NCBI GenBank assembly: GCA_963729695.1
Contig: CAVSOT010000004.1
Span: forward strand, 620,001 to 684,000
Source: PALSA-693 sp963729695
GTDB taxonomy: Bacteria > Actinomycetota > Acidimicrobiia > Acidimicrobiales > Palsa-688
Length of the DNA stretch: 64,000 nucleotides
Reading direction: 5' to 3'
Of the stretch, positions 16,271 to 24,739 are shown one piece after another. A program made the translations under genes and the position numbers. The notes beneath the pieces were generated by a model. The model had not been told where the DNA came from. It ran no database searches and saw only the letters and a program-made list of their open reading frames with translations. The first letter of the stretch is position 1. Every line of letters starts with the position of its first letter.

Positions 16271-17266
16271 TTGCGGGCGATCGTCATCGGGTTGGGTGCC
16301 GTCGGCAGCCGGGTTGCGCAAATCCTGGCCGACTCCAAGGCTGTTGATTCCCTGATCGTCATTCACCGCGATCCCGACCGGGTCTCGTCGATCCTGGGCG
16401 ACCTCGGGCCCGACATCGAAGTGCGGCCGCCCAGCACGGCGATGTTGCCACCGGCCCAAGTGACGGTGTTGACCGCGCCTGGAGGGGTCGTTCGCCAGGC
16501 CGAGACGGCGCTGTCCCTCGGAAGTCACGTCGTTAGTGTCAGCGACGATCCCTCGGACGTACGCGGCCTGCTCGGACTCCACTCGCTCGCCCGGGCGCGG
16601 GGTCGCACGGTGGTGGCGGCAGCTGCCATGGCCCCGGGCCTGAGCTGCGTGCTGGCGGCCTACCTCCGCCACAGCTTCGACCGGGTCGACGAGGTGCACG
16701 TGGCCCGAGTCGGCACCGGTGGGCCCGCGTGCGCCCGCCGCCACCACGCCGCGCTAGCGGCGATCGCCGTCGATTGGGAGGACGGAGAATGGCGCCGCCG
16801 GCCTGGCGGTTCGGGTCGGGAGCTGGTCTGGTTCCCCGAGCCCGTCGGAGGCGCGGACTGCTACCGGGCCGGGCTGGGCGATCCGCTGTTGCTCGTGCCT
16901 GCCTTTCCCGGCTGCAGGCGGGTGACGTCACGGCTGGCGGCGACTAGGCGGGATCGGGTGACCTCGTGGCTGCCGATGCTCCGGCGTCCTCACCCCGAGG
17001 GCCTGGTGGGCGCCGTGCGGGTCGAGGTCCGGGGGTGGGCCGGCAATCGGGCCGAGACCAAGATCGTCGGCGCCTCGCTCACTCCGGGGGTGGCTGCCAG
17101 CGCGGTGGCTGCCCAAGCGGCGGTCTGGGCCGGTACCGGCCGACTCGCCCGGGCCGGGGTGGGAGGACTGGCGGAACTGGTGGGTGCGCCGGGCGCCTTC
17201 CTGCGGGAGCTGCACGGGCTGGGCGTCAGCGTGGCATCGTTTGAAGGTCGGTATCTGGAGGGGTGA
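16271..17266 (+). CDS. NAD(P)-binding Rossmann-fold protein, saccharopine-dehydrogenase-like
   Basis: 331 residues. The only start near the fold is TTG 16271, giving a product that begins MRAIVIGLGAVGSRVAQILA: a beta strand followed by a GxGxxG dinucleotide loop. Residues 60-120 continue a Rossmann domain (VSVSDDPSDVRGLL). The C-terminal half has the alpha/beta character of saccharopine dehydrogenase/homospermidine synthase-like proteins. It sits 7 nt after the 45-aa gene and is the last gene of the Mau-like operon. It may be a cytoplasmic reductase or assembly enzyme for the operon. The substrate cannot be told. Confidence 0.7.
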   Translation: MRAIVIGLGAVGSRVAQILADSKAVDSLIVIHRDPDRVSSILGDLGPDIEVRPPSTAMLPPAQVTVLTAPGGVVRQAETALSLGSHVVSVSDDPSDVRGLLGLHSLARARGRTVVAAAAMAPGLSCVLAAYLRHSFDRVDEVHVARVGTGGPACARRHHAALAAIAVDWEDGEWRRRPGGSGRELVWFPEPVGGADCYRAGLGDPLLLVPAFPGCRRVTSRLAATRRDRVTSWLPMLRRPHPEGLVGAVRVEVRGWAGNRAETKIVGASLTPGVAASAVAAQAAVWAGTGRLARAGVGGLAELVGAPGAFLRELHGLGVSVASFEGRYLEG

Positions 17267-17267
17267 G

Positions 17268-17289
17268 CGGGCGCCCGAGCTAGCGCCCG
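17268..17289. terminator. GC hairpin between convergent genes
   Basis: A perfect 7-bp stem CGGGCGC / GCGCCCG with an 8-nt loop directly follows the stop at 17266 and precedes the convergent gene ending at 17303. No T-run follows, so strength as an intrinsic terminator is uncertain. Confidence 0.4.
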
Positions 17290-17302
17290 TAGGGCGCAGC
17301 AG

Positions 17303-17581
17303 CTACGGCTTGCGGTGCCGCGACCAACGCTCGCGCCAATCCAGGGGGTCGTTCCTCGGCATCCGCGAGAGCGCCCGATTCAGCAGGGTCAGGGCCGCGG
17401 TGGCGTTCCAGTCGTCAACGCGAGTGTGCAGAAGGGCCGCCATCTGGTCCCGGGCCGCTTCCATAAGGTGCCGATCTCCGTCGGCGAGGTCGATGAGCCT
17501 GGTGACGGCGTCCTGCTGATCAACCTCGCCGGCCAGAGCCGCGGCATGCTCGGCAATACGGTCGGCGGTGAGGGAGGGCAT
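17303..17581 (-). CDS. Small hypothetical helical protein
   Basis: 92 residues from ATG 17581, with a GAGAAG element upstream. Highly helical and charged (about 55 residues predicted as two long helices), with no Cys and no signal peptide. Convergent with the Mau-like operon and 99 nt downstream of the Tam gene, same strand. No family recognised. Confidence 0.6.
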   Translation of the reverse strand: MPSLTADRIAEHAAALAGEVDQQDAVTRLIDLADGDRHLMEAARDQMAALLHTRVDDWNATAALTLLNRALSRMPRNDPLDWRERWSRHRKP

Positions 17582-17679
17582 CGGTCTCGCTTCTCGTCGG
17601 GGAAAAGGTTCGGCCGAATGCTAGCCACCCCCGCTTGACCCTTCCCCGACGGCCGTGGCCTCGGTTCGATCCTGAACGT

Positions 17680-18537
17680 TCACGGCTCGGAGTCGGCACC
17701 GGGGAGACCGGCGGCTCCGGCGACGCCGGCGACCGTCGCTACGCCGAAGATGCGACGGAACGGGAAGATGGTGTGGCCCTCGGCGTCGAGGGGATAGGCC
17801 GCCCGGAGGGCCGCTCCATAGGCCCGGACGAACGCTTCCGCTCCGTCGTCGGCCTCGTCACTGGCGTCGCCTTCGTCGGCGGCATCGAGGGCCGACAGAA
17901 AGGGTCGTAGCGCGGTACCGCGTACCCAATCGAGGACGGCGTCGGGGCCGGCGAGGATATGGAAGTAGGTGGTGTCCCATACGTCGGCTCGAGCACCGCT
18001 AGCCAGGAGGATCGAAAGGTAGCCCGCCGGTTCGAGCACCGGCGCGGGGCGGACCAGATGGGCCAGACGGGCTTCCCAACGATCGGAGCGGGCCAGCTCG
18101 TACAGCAGGATGTGACTGGGCGCGGTGAAGTTGCCCGGCACCTGAAAAGCCAACGACCCGCCCGGCGCCAGGCTGCTCAGGAAGCGCGGCAGGAGGGCCT
18201 CATGGTCGGGGACCCACTGCAAGGTGGCGTTCGTGATGATCACGTCCACGGCGCCATCCGGGACCCAGTCTCGGAGGTCGCCCTGGCGAAACTCCAGCCG
18301 ACCAGGCACCGTGAGACGCTCGGCGTGGGCGATCATCTCCGCTGAGCTGTCGATGCCCACGATGTGGGCGTGGGGCCATCGCCCGAGCATTCGCCAGGTG
18401 GTGGTTCCGGGTCCGCAGCCGAGATCGACGATCTCATGCGGATCGGCATGGTCGACTCGGGCCAGGAGCTCGACGAAGGGGCGTTCCCGCTCGTCCTCGT
18501 AGTGCAGGTACTGCCCTGGATCCCACGACACGGTCAC
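17680..18537 (-). CDS. tam: Trans-aconitate 2-methyltransferase
   Basis: 285 residues from ATG 18537. N-terminus SWDPGQYLHYEDERERPF is the hallmark of Tam, followed by the SAM-binding loop VDLGCGPGTTTWRML (about residues 37-51), IDSSAEMI, and the post-motif region NATLQWVPDH. Tam methylates trans-aconitate, a spontaneous product of citrate/aconitate metabolism that inhibits aconitase. It is about 30 residues longer than usual because of an acidic insert (AADEGDASDEADDGAE, near residue 220) and an Ala/Gly-rich tail. Stands alone; the next gene on the same strand is the 92-aa hypothetical. Confidence 0.88.
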   Translation of the reverse strand: MTVSWDPGQYLHYEDERERPFVELLARVDHADPHEIVDLGCGPGTTTWRMLGRWPHAHIVGIDSSAEMIAHAERLTVPGRLEFRQGDLRDWVPDGAVDVIITNATLQWVPDHEALLPRFLSSLAPGGSLAFQVPGNFTAPSHILLYELARSDRWEARLAHLVRPAPVLEPAGYLSILLASGARADVWDTTYFHILAGPDAVLDWVRGTALRPFLSALDAADEGDASDEADDGAEAFVRAYGAALRAAYPLDAEGHTIFPFRRIFGVATVAGVAGAAGLPGADSEP

Positions 18538-18565
18538 GCTCCGGATGCTAGGCCGCCGCCGCCGT

Positions 18566-19226
18566 TCAGATGCCAGCCAGGAGGTCGCGTGCCGCGTCCC
18601 GGACGAGGCCAGCCAGCTGCTCGGGAGGCACGTCGTCGAACGGGCCGCTCGCGCCCATGAGCACCCCCATCACCGCCCCGACCGAGCAGGCCATCCGCAC
18701 CCGGAGGGCGAGCGGGAGCGCCGGGTCGGCGAGGATCCGCCGCAGCTGCTCCTCCATGTCCTCGTGGTCGGCTTCGTTGTGCTCGTGGTCGGCGATCTGC
18801 TCGAGGGCGTTCTGGTTGCGGGCGTGCAGCAGAAACAGCTTGCGGTTGGCCAGGACCTGATCGATGAACTCGTCGAGCAGGCCAGTCCAGACCTCGACGT
18901 CCACCGTCCGGTCCAGGTGGTCGAGCTGGTCCAGCATGTCCCGCCCGAGGCGAGTGCAGCCGCAGGTGCAGCGCCAGGAGGATGTCCTCCTTGCGCTCGA
19001 AGTGGTAGTACAGGGCGGCCTTGGTGAAGCCTAGAGCAGTCGGCGATCTCCCGCAGCGACGTCTTGTCGTAGCCTTGCTCGTTGAACAGGTCGAGGGCTA
19101 CGTCGAGGATGCGCTGCCGGGTGCCGCCCCGGGGCCTGCCGCCTGCGGCTGGTCGGCTCCGCCCCTCGCCGGTTCGCCACGAAGGACGTCGTCATCGTCG
19201 GTCCGGAGTCGACGGGGTGCTTGCAT
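18566..19226 (-). pseudogene. TetR-family regulator, broken by about three frameshifts
   Basis: From ATG 19226. The helix-turn-helix reads in pieces: RILDVALDLFNEQGYDKTS, then LREIAD, then (after a shift near 19030) GFTKAALYYHFERKEDILL, then (after another near 18950) GRDMLDQLDHLD to the stop at 18566. A further shift lies near 19110, before the HTH. Only the last 123 residues form one clean frame. The gene is divergent from the DrrAB-like transporter, as expected for a local repressor of that pump. Whether the breaks are real or sequence error cannot be decided here, but the encoded protein is otherwise well conserved. Confidence 0.75.
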
Positions 19227-19237
19227 GTTCCCTTCGA

Positions 19238-19316
19238 GTGTACTTGATGGCGAGTTTACTTGACGGCCGGCCAGTTAGCACGTTAGGGTGACGAGCCTAG
19301 CCTGTCGACAAGTAAG
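19238..19316. promoter_or_regulatory. Candidate TetR operator between tetR and drrAB
   Basis: GTGTACTTGATGG (19238-19250) and GTTTACTTGACGG (19254-19266) are near-identical words 16 bp apart. GACAAGTAAG (19307-19316) matches the complement of the second at 8 of 10 positions. This repeated ACTTGA half-site lies in the 200-bp divergent gap, immediately upstream of the tetR start. It is the most likely binding site for the TetR protein. Confidence 0.45.
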
Positions 19317-19359
19317 TCGTCGACCGGTGACCCCCGTTGTGCCCACCTGTTCCCTGCCT

Positions 19360-19407
19360 CGTTCCCATTTGCCCCCTCGTTCCCATTTGCCCCCTCGTTC
19401 CCATTTG
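19360..19407. repeat. 18-bp tandem repeat upstream of drrA
   Basis: CGTTCCCATTTGCCCCCT occurs at 19360-19377 and 19378-19395, followed by a 12-bp partial third copy. It lies just 15 bp before the probable GTG start of the ATPase gene, so it may affect transcription or the 5' leader. Confidence 0.7.
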
Positions 19408-19421
19408 ACAGTGAGGATGCC

Positions 19422-20421
19422 GTGCCCGGTGCACCCATGATCGAAGCCGAAGGCCTGAAGAAACGCTACGGCACCACCCAGGCGCTGGCGGGTGTCGATC
19501 TTTCCGTGGCCGCCGGATCGATCCTCGGGCGTGCTCGGGCCGAACGGCGCAGGCAAGACGACGGCGGTCCGCATCCTGACCACCCTGGCCATTCCCGACG
19601 AGGACTGGGCCCGGGTGGCCGGCCATGGACGTGGTCTCCGACGCCGCGGCCGTGCGCCGCCAGATCGGCGTGACCGCCCAGGACGCCACCCTGGACGAGC
19701 TGCTGACCGGGCGGCAGAACCTGGTGATGGTCGGTGAGCTTCGCGGCCTGCGTCGCTCCAGCGCCAAGGCCCGGGCCGTCGAGCTCCTGGAGCGCTTCGA
19801 GCTCACCGACGCCGCCGATCGGATCATGAAGGGGTACTCCGGCGGTATGCGGCGCCGGCTGGATCTGGCCGCCGGTCTGGTCACCCGCCCGCCGGTGCTC
19901 TTTCTCGACGAGCCGACCACCGGACTCGACCCCACCAGCCGGCTGCGAATGTGGGAGGTCATCCGCGAGCTGGTCGCCGAAGGAGCGACCCTCCTGCTCA
20001 CCACCCAGTACCTCGAGGAGGCGGACGAGCTGGCCGATCGGATCGTGGTCATCGACCACGGCACCGTGATCGCCGAAGGAACCTCGGCGGAGCTGAAGGC
20101 GGCGACCGGCGGAGCTCGCCTGACGGTCACCCTGGCGGCGCCGCATCCCCGGGCCAGGGACGCGCTCGAGCCCTACGTCGACGGTCCGATCCACGTGAGC
20201 CAGGACGACCGGCGCTTTCAGGCGGCGGTGCGGAGCACCTCCGGCCTGGCCACCACCGTGGTACGGGCCCTCGATGCGGCCGGCGCTGCTCGTCGACGAC
20301 GTCGAGGTGCGCCCGCCGTCGCTCGACGACGTCTTCTTCTCGCTCACCGGCCACGGCACGACCGACAGCGAGGACGACGCCAGAGGAGCTGGAGCCCGAG
20401 TGGACGGGAGCGGCGGTATGA
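19422..20421 (+). pseudogene. DrrA-type ABC transporter ATPase, multiply frameshifted
   Basis: Probable start GTG 19422 (GAGG before it) or ATG 19437. Conserved pieces lie in different frames: MIEAEGLKKRYGTTQALAGV; then, after about 19530, VLGPNGAGKTTAVRIL (Walker A); then, from about 19620, VVSDAAAVRRQIGVTAQDAT to KGYSGGMRRRLDLA (signature), LFLDEPTTGLDP (Walker B) and LLTTQYLEEADELAD; after about 20275, PSLDDVFFSLTGHG; and after about 20390, EELEPEWTGAAV with TGA at 20421. This is the daunorubicin-resistance (DrrA) subfamily, which exports hydrophobic drugs or lipids. At least four frame breaks in 1 kb. Overlaps the permease start (ATGA). Confidence 0.85.
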
Positions 20422-21268
20422 CCGCCCCGGCCGTGCCGTTGCCGGCGCGCACGGTGGCCGGCGGACCGGGGCTGGCTTGCGGCGACGGGTCCACGACGTG
20501 GTGGTGCTTACCCGCCGCAACCTGGTGCACATCACCCGCGAGCCGCTGCAGCTGTCGGACGTCACCGTCCAGCCCGTCCTGTTCACTCTGCTGTTCATCT
20601 ACGTCTTCGGCTCGGGTGTCCCGATCCGGGGGGCAGCTATACGGACTTCGCCATCGCCGGGCTGATGCTCCTCAACCTCACCACCTCGGCGATGGGGACG
20701 GCGGTCGGGCTGGTCTCCGATCTCACGACCGGCGCCATCGACCGGTTCCGCACCCTTCCCATCTGGCGATCGGCCGTGCTGGTGGGCCGGTCGGTCGCCG
20801 ACCTGCTGTCGGCGGCCCTTTGCATCAGCATCGTGGCGGTGACCGGCCTGGCGATCGGCTGGCGACCCACGACCGGGCCGGCATCGATCCTGGCCGGATT
20901 CGCCATCGCCCTCTTCTTCAGCTACGCCCTCAGTTGGGCGTGCGCCTGCCTCGGCATCGTGTCGAAGGGGCCCGAGTCGGCCCAGGGCATCGGCCTGATC
21001 ATCCTCTTCCCTCTGGCGATCGTCTCCAATGCCATGGTCCCGACCGCGAACATGCCGGATCTGGCTGAAGACCATCGCGGACTGGAATCCCGTGAGTGCG
21101 GTCACCTCGGCGGTGCGAACGCTGTTCGGCAACCCGAACCCCTCCCAGTCGCTCTCCGCCTGGCCCATGCAACACCCGGTGGCCGCGGCCCTGATCTGGT
21201 CGGGCGCCATTCTCCTGGTCTTCGCGCCGCTGGCTGCCCACCTGTTCCGTCGCCGCACTACCGGCTGA
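20418..21268 (+). pseudogene. DrrB-type ABC-2 permease, frameshifted
   Basis: ATG 20418 overlaps the drrA stop. Three breaks: near 20480, near 20632 (run of six G, CGGGGGGCAGC, which needs one more G to read GGSYTDF) and near 21065. Pieces read VHDVVVLTRRNLVHITREPL, LFTLLFIYVFGSG, then LMLLNLTTSAMGTAVGLVSD through the conserved DRFRTLPIWRSAVLVGR, then WNPVSAVTSAVRTLFGN and a last helix. Six hydrophobic segments in all, the ABC-2/DrrB pattern. It would form the membrane half of the pump with the upstream ATPase. Confidence 0.82.
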
Positions 21269-21316
21269 GGAGCCTCTCGCGGTCCCGGACCACCGGGCCG
21301 GGTCGACCGGGCCCGG

Positions 21317-22717
21317 TCAGAGGGCCTTCACTGCGCTTTCGACGGGGGTGCCCTCGAAGAACTGCGGGTTCATGTCCGTCAGGCCCCGGACAATGTTGGT
21401 GAACGTGAAGGAACGGAAGTCCTCCTCGGTAATCTGCCCGTCCTCGACGAGCTCCCACGCCTCGGGGAGGACCTCGGTCATATCGGTGACGTCCCAGTGC
21501 CCGATGTCGGACCCCATAAAGGCGTTGAGCTGGACGTGGCGCGGCAGCAACCCCCGGTTGAACGCCATCCCGTTGATGGGATCGTCGGCCTCGCAGCCGA
21601 AGAACAACTGGCGGGTGAAGACCTCGACGATGTCGTCCGGGCTGCCGATTCCTGCCTCTGCGAAATCGTCGTACCCGAACTCGTGGTCGACGGGTGCGGC
21701 CATGACCTCCCGTTTTTCGGCCAGAAACTCCTCACGCAAGTCGCGGATCCGCCCGGTCGCGAACTGGTCCATCAGATTGCCGGCCAGGTCGAGATCGAAA
21801 CGGCGCGGGTCGTACCGCGTCACCGACTTCTTGTTGCGCTTGGCGTAGTGGCCCAGGAGGTCGGCGTACAGCTGGCACGCCCAGCCCATGCCCCCCTCCA
21901 GGAAGCAGAACCGGACGTTCGGAAATCGACGGGGTGCGCCTCCGAGAACGAGGGAGCGACAGATCCCTTCGGCCGTGGCCGCGAAGTGCCCGATGTGGTT
22001 GTAGACGAAGTTCTTCCGCGATCTGCGGGTGAACGAGCCCAGGGACGTGGTGGAGTGGAACGTCGGCATGACGCCCAGCTCGGCGCATCTCGCCCACACC
22101 GGGTCGTAGTCGTAGAGGCTGTCGTGGCCGATCGTGTCGAACCAGGGTCCGGGCAATCCTCCCGGTGACCCCTCTCGTTCGACCATGGACGCCAAGGTCA
22201 CCGCCTTTAACCCGAGGGTTCCCACCGCGAAGTCGAGCTCGCGTATGGCCTCTTCAGGTGAAAACGACGGGATAACCGCGACTGGGGCCAACCGGTCACG
22301 GTACTCGCCGAAGCTCTCGGCGTAATAGATATTGAGCGCCCGCGAGCCGGCGATTCTCAGTTCTTCGTCCTTCCAGGACGGGAACTTGAGTCCCGTGGTA
22401 GGGAAGAGGAGGGCGAAATCGAGGCCGATCTGTTCGATGCGCTGGTACAACAAGGCGGGAACGGTCGCTGTCATCCGATCGAGGGTGTTTTCCTCAGGAG
22501 CCGACCAAAAGGCGCGATAGGTACTCGGGTCACTCCTTGTCGCCCCATAGAAAAGCCGGTGAAATCGATCCCGCAGCGTTTTGCCGCCGATCTCTCCTAC
22601 CAGCTCTTCGACGCGGGGTAGGAACTCGACGAGATGTCCGTCGCCGTCGACCACGGGATGGTCGAGCCGGCGTTTGATCCTGTCGACCTCGCTCGAAGTC
22701 ACAAACGTTGAGGCCAT
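21317..22717 (-). CDS. Amidohydrolase-2 family metal-dependent hydrolase
   Basis: 466 residues from ATG 22717 (AAAGGGGGGATT ribosome site); the longer frame to 22774 has no better signal. The N-terminus has VVDGDGHLVEF, the D-x-D/H metal motif typical of the uracil-decarboxylase-like amidohydrolases (PF04909). Later motifs include PTFHSTTSLGSF, FLEGGMGW and FMGSDIGHWD. TIM-barrel length is normal. A SnoaL-like gene lies upstream on the same strand (gap about 85 bp), and such pairs are common in degradation of ring or lipid compounds. The substrate is unknown. Confidence 0.82.
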   Translation of the reverse strand: MASTFVTSSEVDRIKRRLDHPVVDGDGHLVEFLPRVEELVGEIGGKTLRDRFHRLFYGATRSDPSTYRAFWSAPEENTLDRMTATVPALLYQRIEQIGLDFALLFPTTGLKFPSWKDEELRIAGSRALNIYYAESFGEYRDRLAPVAVIPSFSPEEAIRELDFAVGTLGLKAVTLASMVEREGSPGGLPGPWFDTIGHDSLYDYDPVWARCAELGVMPTFHSTTSLGSFTRRSRKNFVYNHIGHFAATAEGICRSLVLGGAPRRFPNVRFCFLEGGMGWACQLYADLLGHYAKRNKKSVTRYDPRRFDLDLAGNLMDQFATGRIRDLREEFLAEKREVMAAPVDHEFGYDDFAEAGIGSPDDIVEVFTRQLFFGCEADDPINGMAFNRGLLPRHVQLNAFMGSDIGHWDVTDMTEVLPEAWELVEDGQITEEDFRSFTFTNIVRGLTDMNPQFFEGTPVESAVKAL

Positions 22718-22802
22718 AATCCCCCCTTTTGTCTCGTGCTCCGAGGAGGCTACGCCCGAGGCTGAGAGCTGCACAAGGCCGAGGAAAACCGGGCAGAAAC
22801 GG

Positions 22803-23195
22803 TCAGGAGGACGTCGTCTCCCGGACGAAGTCGTCCATGGTGCCCTCGGGGTCTATCTTGTCCGCATACGCTCGACCACGACGGATCGTACCGTCCTCGA
22901 CCTCGAAGATATTCATGTTGGGAACTCGCGTTCCATCAGGATTGGCAATGACACACTCGAGATAGATGCGATTGTCCACCACGTCGCTGCGCACCAGCTC
23001 AAACGTGCTCGGAGACGCGCCGCCCCATTCCTTTTCCCAGAAGCGCTGGTAGTTGTCCCTACCCTTCCAGCTGCGGCCCGGCCGCATCGGATGGATTATC
23101 TCCACTTCTGGGTGCCAGCACGAGACGAGCGCCTCGATATCCATGTCCTCCTGGGCTTTCAGATACCGGCGCAATACTTCTTCAGCTTCGGACAT
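22803..23195 (-). CDS. SnoaL-like / NTF2-fold protein
   Basis: 130 residues from ATG 23195, which has a strong AAGAGGAGAG ribosome site; the frame extends to 23231 without one. The pattern VLRRYLKAQEDMDIEALVSC, WHPEVEIIHPM, ERVE-type strands and a final DGTIRRGRAYADKIDPEG is the cone-shaped NTF2/SnoaL fold used by small isomerases, cyclases and binding proteins. Likely in one unit with the downstream amidohydrolase gene. Enzymatic role not determinable. Confidence 0.75.
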   Translation of the reverse strand: MSEAEEVLRRYLKAQEDMDIEALVSCWHPEVEIIHPMRPGRSWKGRDNYQRFWEKEWGGASPSTFELVRSDVVDNRIYLECVIANPDGTRVPNMNIFEVEDGTIRRGRAYADKIDPEGTMDDFVRETTSS

Positions 23196-23409
23196 GGTTG
23201 CTCTCCTCTTTGCGTATGTGGCTGATCGCACCGAACTCGGGATCGGACATCGGTAGGGTATCTCAACGCAAACGGTCCGGCTTCGGCGTTGCCAAGTCGC
23301 TTACGGGCTTGGTAACGTCCGCCTCTGCGTGCGGTGGTGGATCCGGCCTTGTCAAACGTGTTGATGACGATGTCGGCCAAAGCACTTCTATTTTGAATTG
23401 GGGTCGAAC

Positions 23410-24360
23410 GTGAAAGTCGGTACGATCGAAATCCAGCCGGTGATCGACGGTGTGCTGGTCAACAAGTTTCCGGCCACTAAACCCCTGCCCGGTCCCGACT
23501 CGTTCATCTGGCAGGACCAACACGATGCCTTCAGACCGGACGGGACGTTGGAGAGCGGGCTCGGCGCCTTCCTTATTCGCTCGGCGGACCGCGTCGTGGT
23601 GGTCGACGCTGGCGCCGGGCAAGAGCTCGTCGGTGGCTATACGCCACCAGTGATGAATCCAGATGATCCCGACGACCGGCTGGCAGGTTTCCTCCGCAGT
23701 CGCGGGATGCCCGACGAGCGCGTGCGGCAGTTCGCCTCAGACATGCGTGATTTTCATCTGACCCAGGGGAAACTGCCATCGTCGTTGGCCGCGCTCGGGG
23801 TGCGACCGGAAGAGGTCACCGACTTGGTGTTCACCCATTTGCACTTCGATCACATCGGTTGGGCCTCGGTGGAGGGAACTCCCTACTTCCCGAACGCTAC
23901 GGTCCGCGTCGCCGACGCCGACCTTCAGTACTTCCTCCCCGGCACCACGGAGGACTGGTTCACCTCACAGATGTACTACTCGCAACTGGTGCCCGACCGG
24001 CTGGCCCCGATTCTCGACCGCATCGAGACCTGGGAATCGGACGGCACCATCCTGCCGGGCATCGACGTGCGACTGGCGCCTGGCCACACTCCCGGCAGCA
24101 GCGTGATTGTCGTCTCCTCCGGCACCGAGAGAGCCATGCTGCTGGGCGACATGATCCACTGCCCTTTGGAGCTCATGGACGAAGACTTCAATCTCTTGGG
24201 TGACCACGACCAGGAGCTCGCCAACCGGCTGCGGGAGGCCTACGCCCGGGAACTGGAGGGCAGCGACATCCCCGTGGCGGCTGCCCACTTCCCCGGACTG
24301 CGCTTCGGCCGGCTCTTGCCGGGAGAAGGGGTGCGCCGGTGGAGGTTCGATCTGCCCTAA
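23410..24360 (+). CDS. MBL-fold metallohydrolase
   Basis: 316 residues from GTG 23410 (GGGG 6-10 nt upstream); TTG 23398 is an in-frame alternative. The zinc motif THLHFDHIGW (HxHxDH, near residue 150), the downstream LAPGHTPGSSVIVVS and LLGDMIH, and the final AAHFPGLRFGR supply the metal ligands of the metallo-beta-lactamase fold. This pattern fits lactonase or other hydrolase members, not true beta-lactamases. Divergent from the SnoaL/amidohydrolase pair, with a roughly 215-bp gap. Confidence 0.82.
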   Translation: MKVGTIEIQPVIDGVLVNKFPATKPLPGPDSFIWQDQHDAFRPDGTLESGLGAFLIRSADRVVVVDAGAGQELVGGYTPPVMNPDDPDDRLAGFLRSRGMPDERVRQFASDMRDFHLTQGKLPSSLAALGVRPEEVTDLVFTHLHFDHIGWASVEGTPYFPNATVRVADADLQYFLPGTTEDWFTSQMYYSQLVPDRLAPILDRIETWESDGTILPGIDVRLAPGHTPGSSVIVVSSGTERAMLLGDMIHCPLELMDEDFNLLGDHDQELANRLREAYARELEGSDIPVAAAHFPGLRFGRLLPGEGVRRWRFDLP

Positions 24361-24739
24361 CCGGCGTTGCTCTGGCCGCCGGGGGGTTGCCGGCGGCTGG
24401 CCCGCTTGTGCGGCGGCTGCCTTGCCGGCGGCTGGCTGGCTCGCTTGTGCCGCGGCTGCGTTGTGGACGGCTGGTCCGCTTGTGCCGCCGCTGAGTTGCG
24501 GGCGGCTGCCTCCTCCACCTCCGCTTCCTCAGCCTCCTCAGCCTCCTCAGCCGTCGCTGTCCGCGTCCCCTCCGCTGACGGTCTGCTCTCCGCTTCGTCT
24601 CCGCTTCGTCTCCGCCGGCCCGCCACAAATGGACATCTGTGCAGCCCGTGGCTGCTTAGATGTCCAAAAGTCGGCTCGTCGCTTGGTTGAGGGGTCCCAT
24701 CACTGCTTTCATCGCTCGACCCGGTGGCGCAGGGCGCGC
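24361..24739. repeat. Low-complexity degenerate repeat region
   Basis: Between two gene ends. On the plus strand about four degenerate units of the type GCTGGCTCGCTTGTGCCGC (24395-24500), then CCTCAG triplet-like runs (TCCTCAGCCTCCTCAGCC, near 24525-24553) and a duplicated CCGCTTCGTCT (near 24590-24612). Frames across it give Ala/Cys/Gly- or Glu/Ala-rich sequence with no family signal. I see no gene. Confidence 0.6.

Noticed and set aside
19360..19407. 18-bp repeats as a CRISPR array
   Set aside because: Units are directly adjacent with no spacers, too short, and no cas genes are present.
24395..24500. Repeat units as a CRISPR array or coding Ala/Cys protein
   Set aside because: Units are degenerate with irregular spacing; the encoded frames lack any family signal or start site.
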